Shown piece by piece: positions 62,992 through 64,000 of a stretch of 64,000 nt of DNA. This stretch comes from an uncultured Lachnospiraceae bacterium (GTDB taxonomy: Bacteria; Bacillota; Clostridia; Lachnospirales; Lachnospiraceae). The stretch is from positions 1 to 64,000 of the forward strand of contig CAPQSW010000012.1 of NCBI GenBank assembly GCA_948688495.1. Direction: 5' to 3'. Within the stretch, counting starts at the first letter, position 1. Every line of letters starts with the position of its first letter. The notes beneath the pieces are model-generated. The model did not search any database, was not told where the DNA came from, and saw only the letters and a program-made list of their open reading frames with translations. The translations under genes and the position numbers were made by a program.

Positions 62992-64000
62992 CTAAGCTAC
63001 CTCCTTAACCTTGAATTTCTTCGTCATATTACCCATCCATTCCTTTACAGCCGGTGCACTGATGACAACCAGTACGATTACGACAACAGCCTTATATGCG
63101 GGAAGCGCATCCGCACTTACCTTAAATTTGTAAAGTGTCTGTGTCAGGAACTGGATAACATATGCTCCGAAAATAGATGCAGCCATGTTAAATTTACCAC
63201 CGCCCAAGGCATTTCCGCCCAGAGCAACTGCAAGAATGGCGTCCATTTCTATATCTTTTGCAATAACAGAATAGTTAATTGTGGAAATACGGCTGACCTT
63301 AATCAATCCAACAACTGCCACGCACAATCCCAGAACTACAAAGGATATAACCTTAATCATCTTAGGATTCAAACCATTCAGTCTCGCAGAATTCTCATTG
63401 ATACCAACAGTCTGTGTATACAATCCAAGGTTCGTAAATTTCAGTACCAAGAATATTACAACAACGCAGATTATTGCAATAAAGAACGGAGTCGGAATTG
63501 GAATTCCCGGAATAAATCCGCCGAAATAACCAAGGAACGGATCTGAGATAACCGGAAGCTCATTGTTATTAATCCAGGCTGCGATCGAACGACCTGCCGT
63601 GTACAATATCAGCGTTGCAATCATGGGCTGTATCTTAAAGTAGGCGACCAACACACCGTTAAACGCTCCAAACAGCATTGCAACAATACAGCTTACCAAA
63701 AATGCTACGAGGAGCATTGCACCAAAATTACCCGTGCCAGCGCCACGGAGTATACGCAGCAGCACACTACCTGCGATCGCTACTGCCGCGCCCACACTGA
63801 TATCCTGTCCACCGGAGGCTGCTGTAACCAATGTCATACCGATTGCAAGAATTGCAAGCTCGGAACCACTATCAAGAACGGTAATCAAAAATCCTGACAA
63901 TACAGGATTTCCCATATTGTTCTCTTTAATAGAGATTTTAATAAAACCAGGATCAGCAATCAGATTAAAAAGCGCAAGAATAGCCAATGCAAGTAATGGG
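62992..64000 (-). CDS. Sugar ABC transporter permease (YtfT type), N-terminus outside the window
   Basis: An open frame ends at 62992 and runs past base 64000, so the start is missing; the TTG at 63987 is internal (PLLALAILALFNL precedes). At least 335 residues are present. It carries AIGMTLVTAASGGQDISVGA, VALGGNALGGGKFNMAAS and the coupling stretch GINENSARLNGLNPKMIKVI, matching the YtfT-like partner of RbsC/YjfF-type permeases. The ATPase and solute-binding protein are expected just beyond the right edge. The second permease follows 1 base after its stop. Sugar identity is unknown; the GH43 gene next door suggests a hemicellulose or arabinan sugar. Confidence 0.92.
   Translation of the reverse strand, partial: PLLALAILALFNLIADPGFIKISIKENNMGNPVLSGFLITVLDSGSELAILAIGMTLVTAASGGQDISVGAAVAIAGSVLLRILRGAGTGNFGAMLLVAFLVSCIVAMLFGAFNGVLVAYFKIQPMIATLILYTAGRSIAAWINNNELPVISDPFLGYFGGFIPGIPIPTPFFIAIICVVVIFLVLKFTNLGLYTQTVGINENSARLNGLNPKMIKVISFVVLGLCVAVVGLIKVSRISTINYSVIAKDIEMDAILAVALGGNALGGGKFNMAASIFGAYVIQFLTQTLYKFKVSADALPAYKAVVVIVLVVISAPAVKEWMGNMTKKFKVKEVA

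Noticed and set aside
1..64000. tRNA or rRNA genes, CRISPR arrays, IS elements, prophage genes, bacteriocin precursors
   Set aside because: None was recognised by eye on either strand. Very short genes such as leader peptides near the ABC block could still have been missed.

Overview
The window looks like chromosomal DNA of a gut-type Lachnospiraceae bacterium (class Clostridia). Evidence: Gram-positive sigma-A promoters and strong AGGAGG ribosome-binding sites, WhiA/RapZ/HprK as in Firmicutes, an [FeFe]-hydrogenase maturase (HydF), a butyryl-CoA:acetate CoA-transferase-type enzyme, T-box and SAM-I riboswitches, and large secreted LamG/FIVAR/Big_2 proteins. I cannot name the genus. Almost everything lies on the minus strand; only pyrG and the CoA-transferase gene lie on the plus strand. 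I see no rRNA, tRNA, CRISPR, prophage or insertion sequence.

Layout. 1-3.6 kb: the N-terminal part of an exported protein running off the left edge, an ECF sigma factor with a frameshifted DUF4367-type anti-sigma partner, and an AAA-ATPase-like/PD-(D/E)XK protein. 3.6-14.5 kb: a housekeeping run transcribed leftward (ftsH, uvrC, hprK, M18 aminopeptidase, murB, rapZ, whiA, diacylglycerol-kinase-like gene). FtsH carries a long acidic tail, and a hairpin-rich repeat separates uvrC from hprK. 14.6-17.6 kb: pyrG, a bidirectional terminator, a HAD phosphatase and an orphan ECF-type sigma factor. 17.7-23.9 kb: ybaK-degV-trkA-trkH, a 76-aa unknown, a TM1266-type regulator and hydF. 24-29.5 kb: a 1,616-aa secreted PI-PLC-like modular protein and a nitroreductase.

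29.6-42.6 kb is the most distinctive accessory block: a response regulator, a sensor kinase, a single-pass extracytoplasmic protein, a terminator-like hairpin, one MacB/LolD-type ATPase and then three tandem paralogous double-FtsX permeases of about 1,000 aa. The last permease gene is broken by one extra base in a homopolymer. This looks like a sensed peptide- or envelope-stress transporter with duplicated membrane subunits.

42.6-49.6 kb: a complete tryptophan operon in the order trpE-G-C-F-B-A-D, with trpD moved to the end, behind a strong promoter and a Trp T-box leader with a UGG specifier. 49.6-56.3 kb: a dGTPase-like HD protein, a GH3 (NagZ-like) hexosaminidase, metK under a SAM-I riboswitch, an AIM24-family protein and a methyl-accepting protein. 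56.4-64 kb: the CoA-transferase gene, a large secreted GH43-type glycosidase with Big_2 repeats, and two sugar ABC permeases whose operon continues past the right edge. The last group is consistent with extracellular glycan breakdown coupled to pentose or hexose import.
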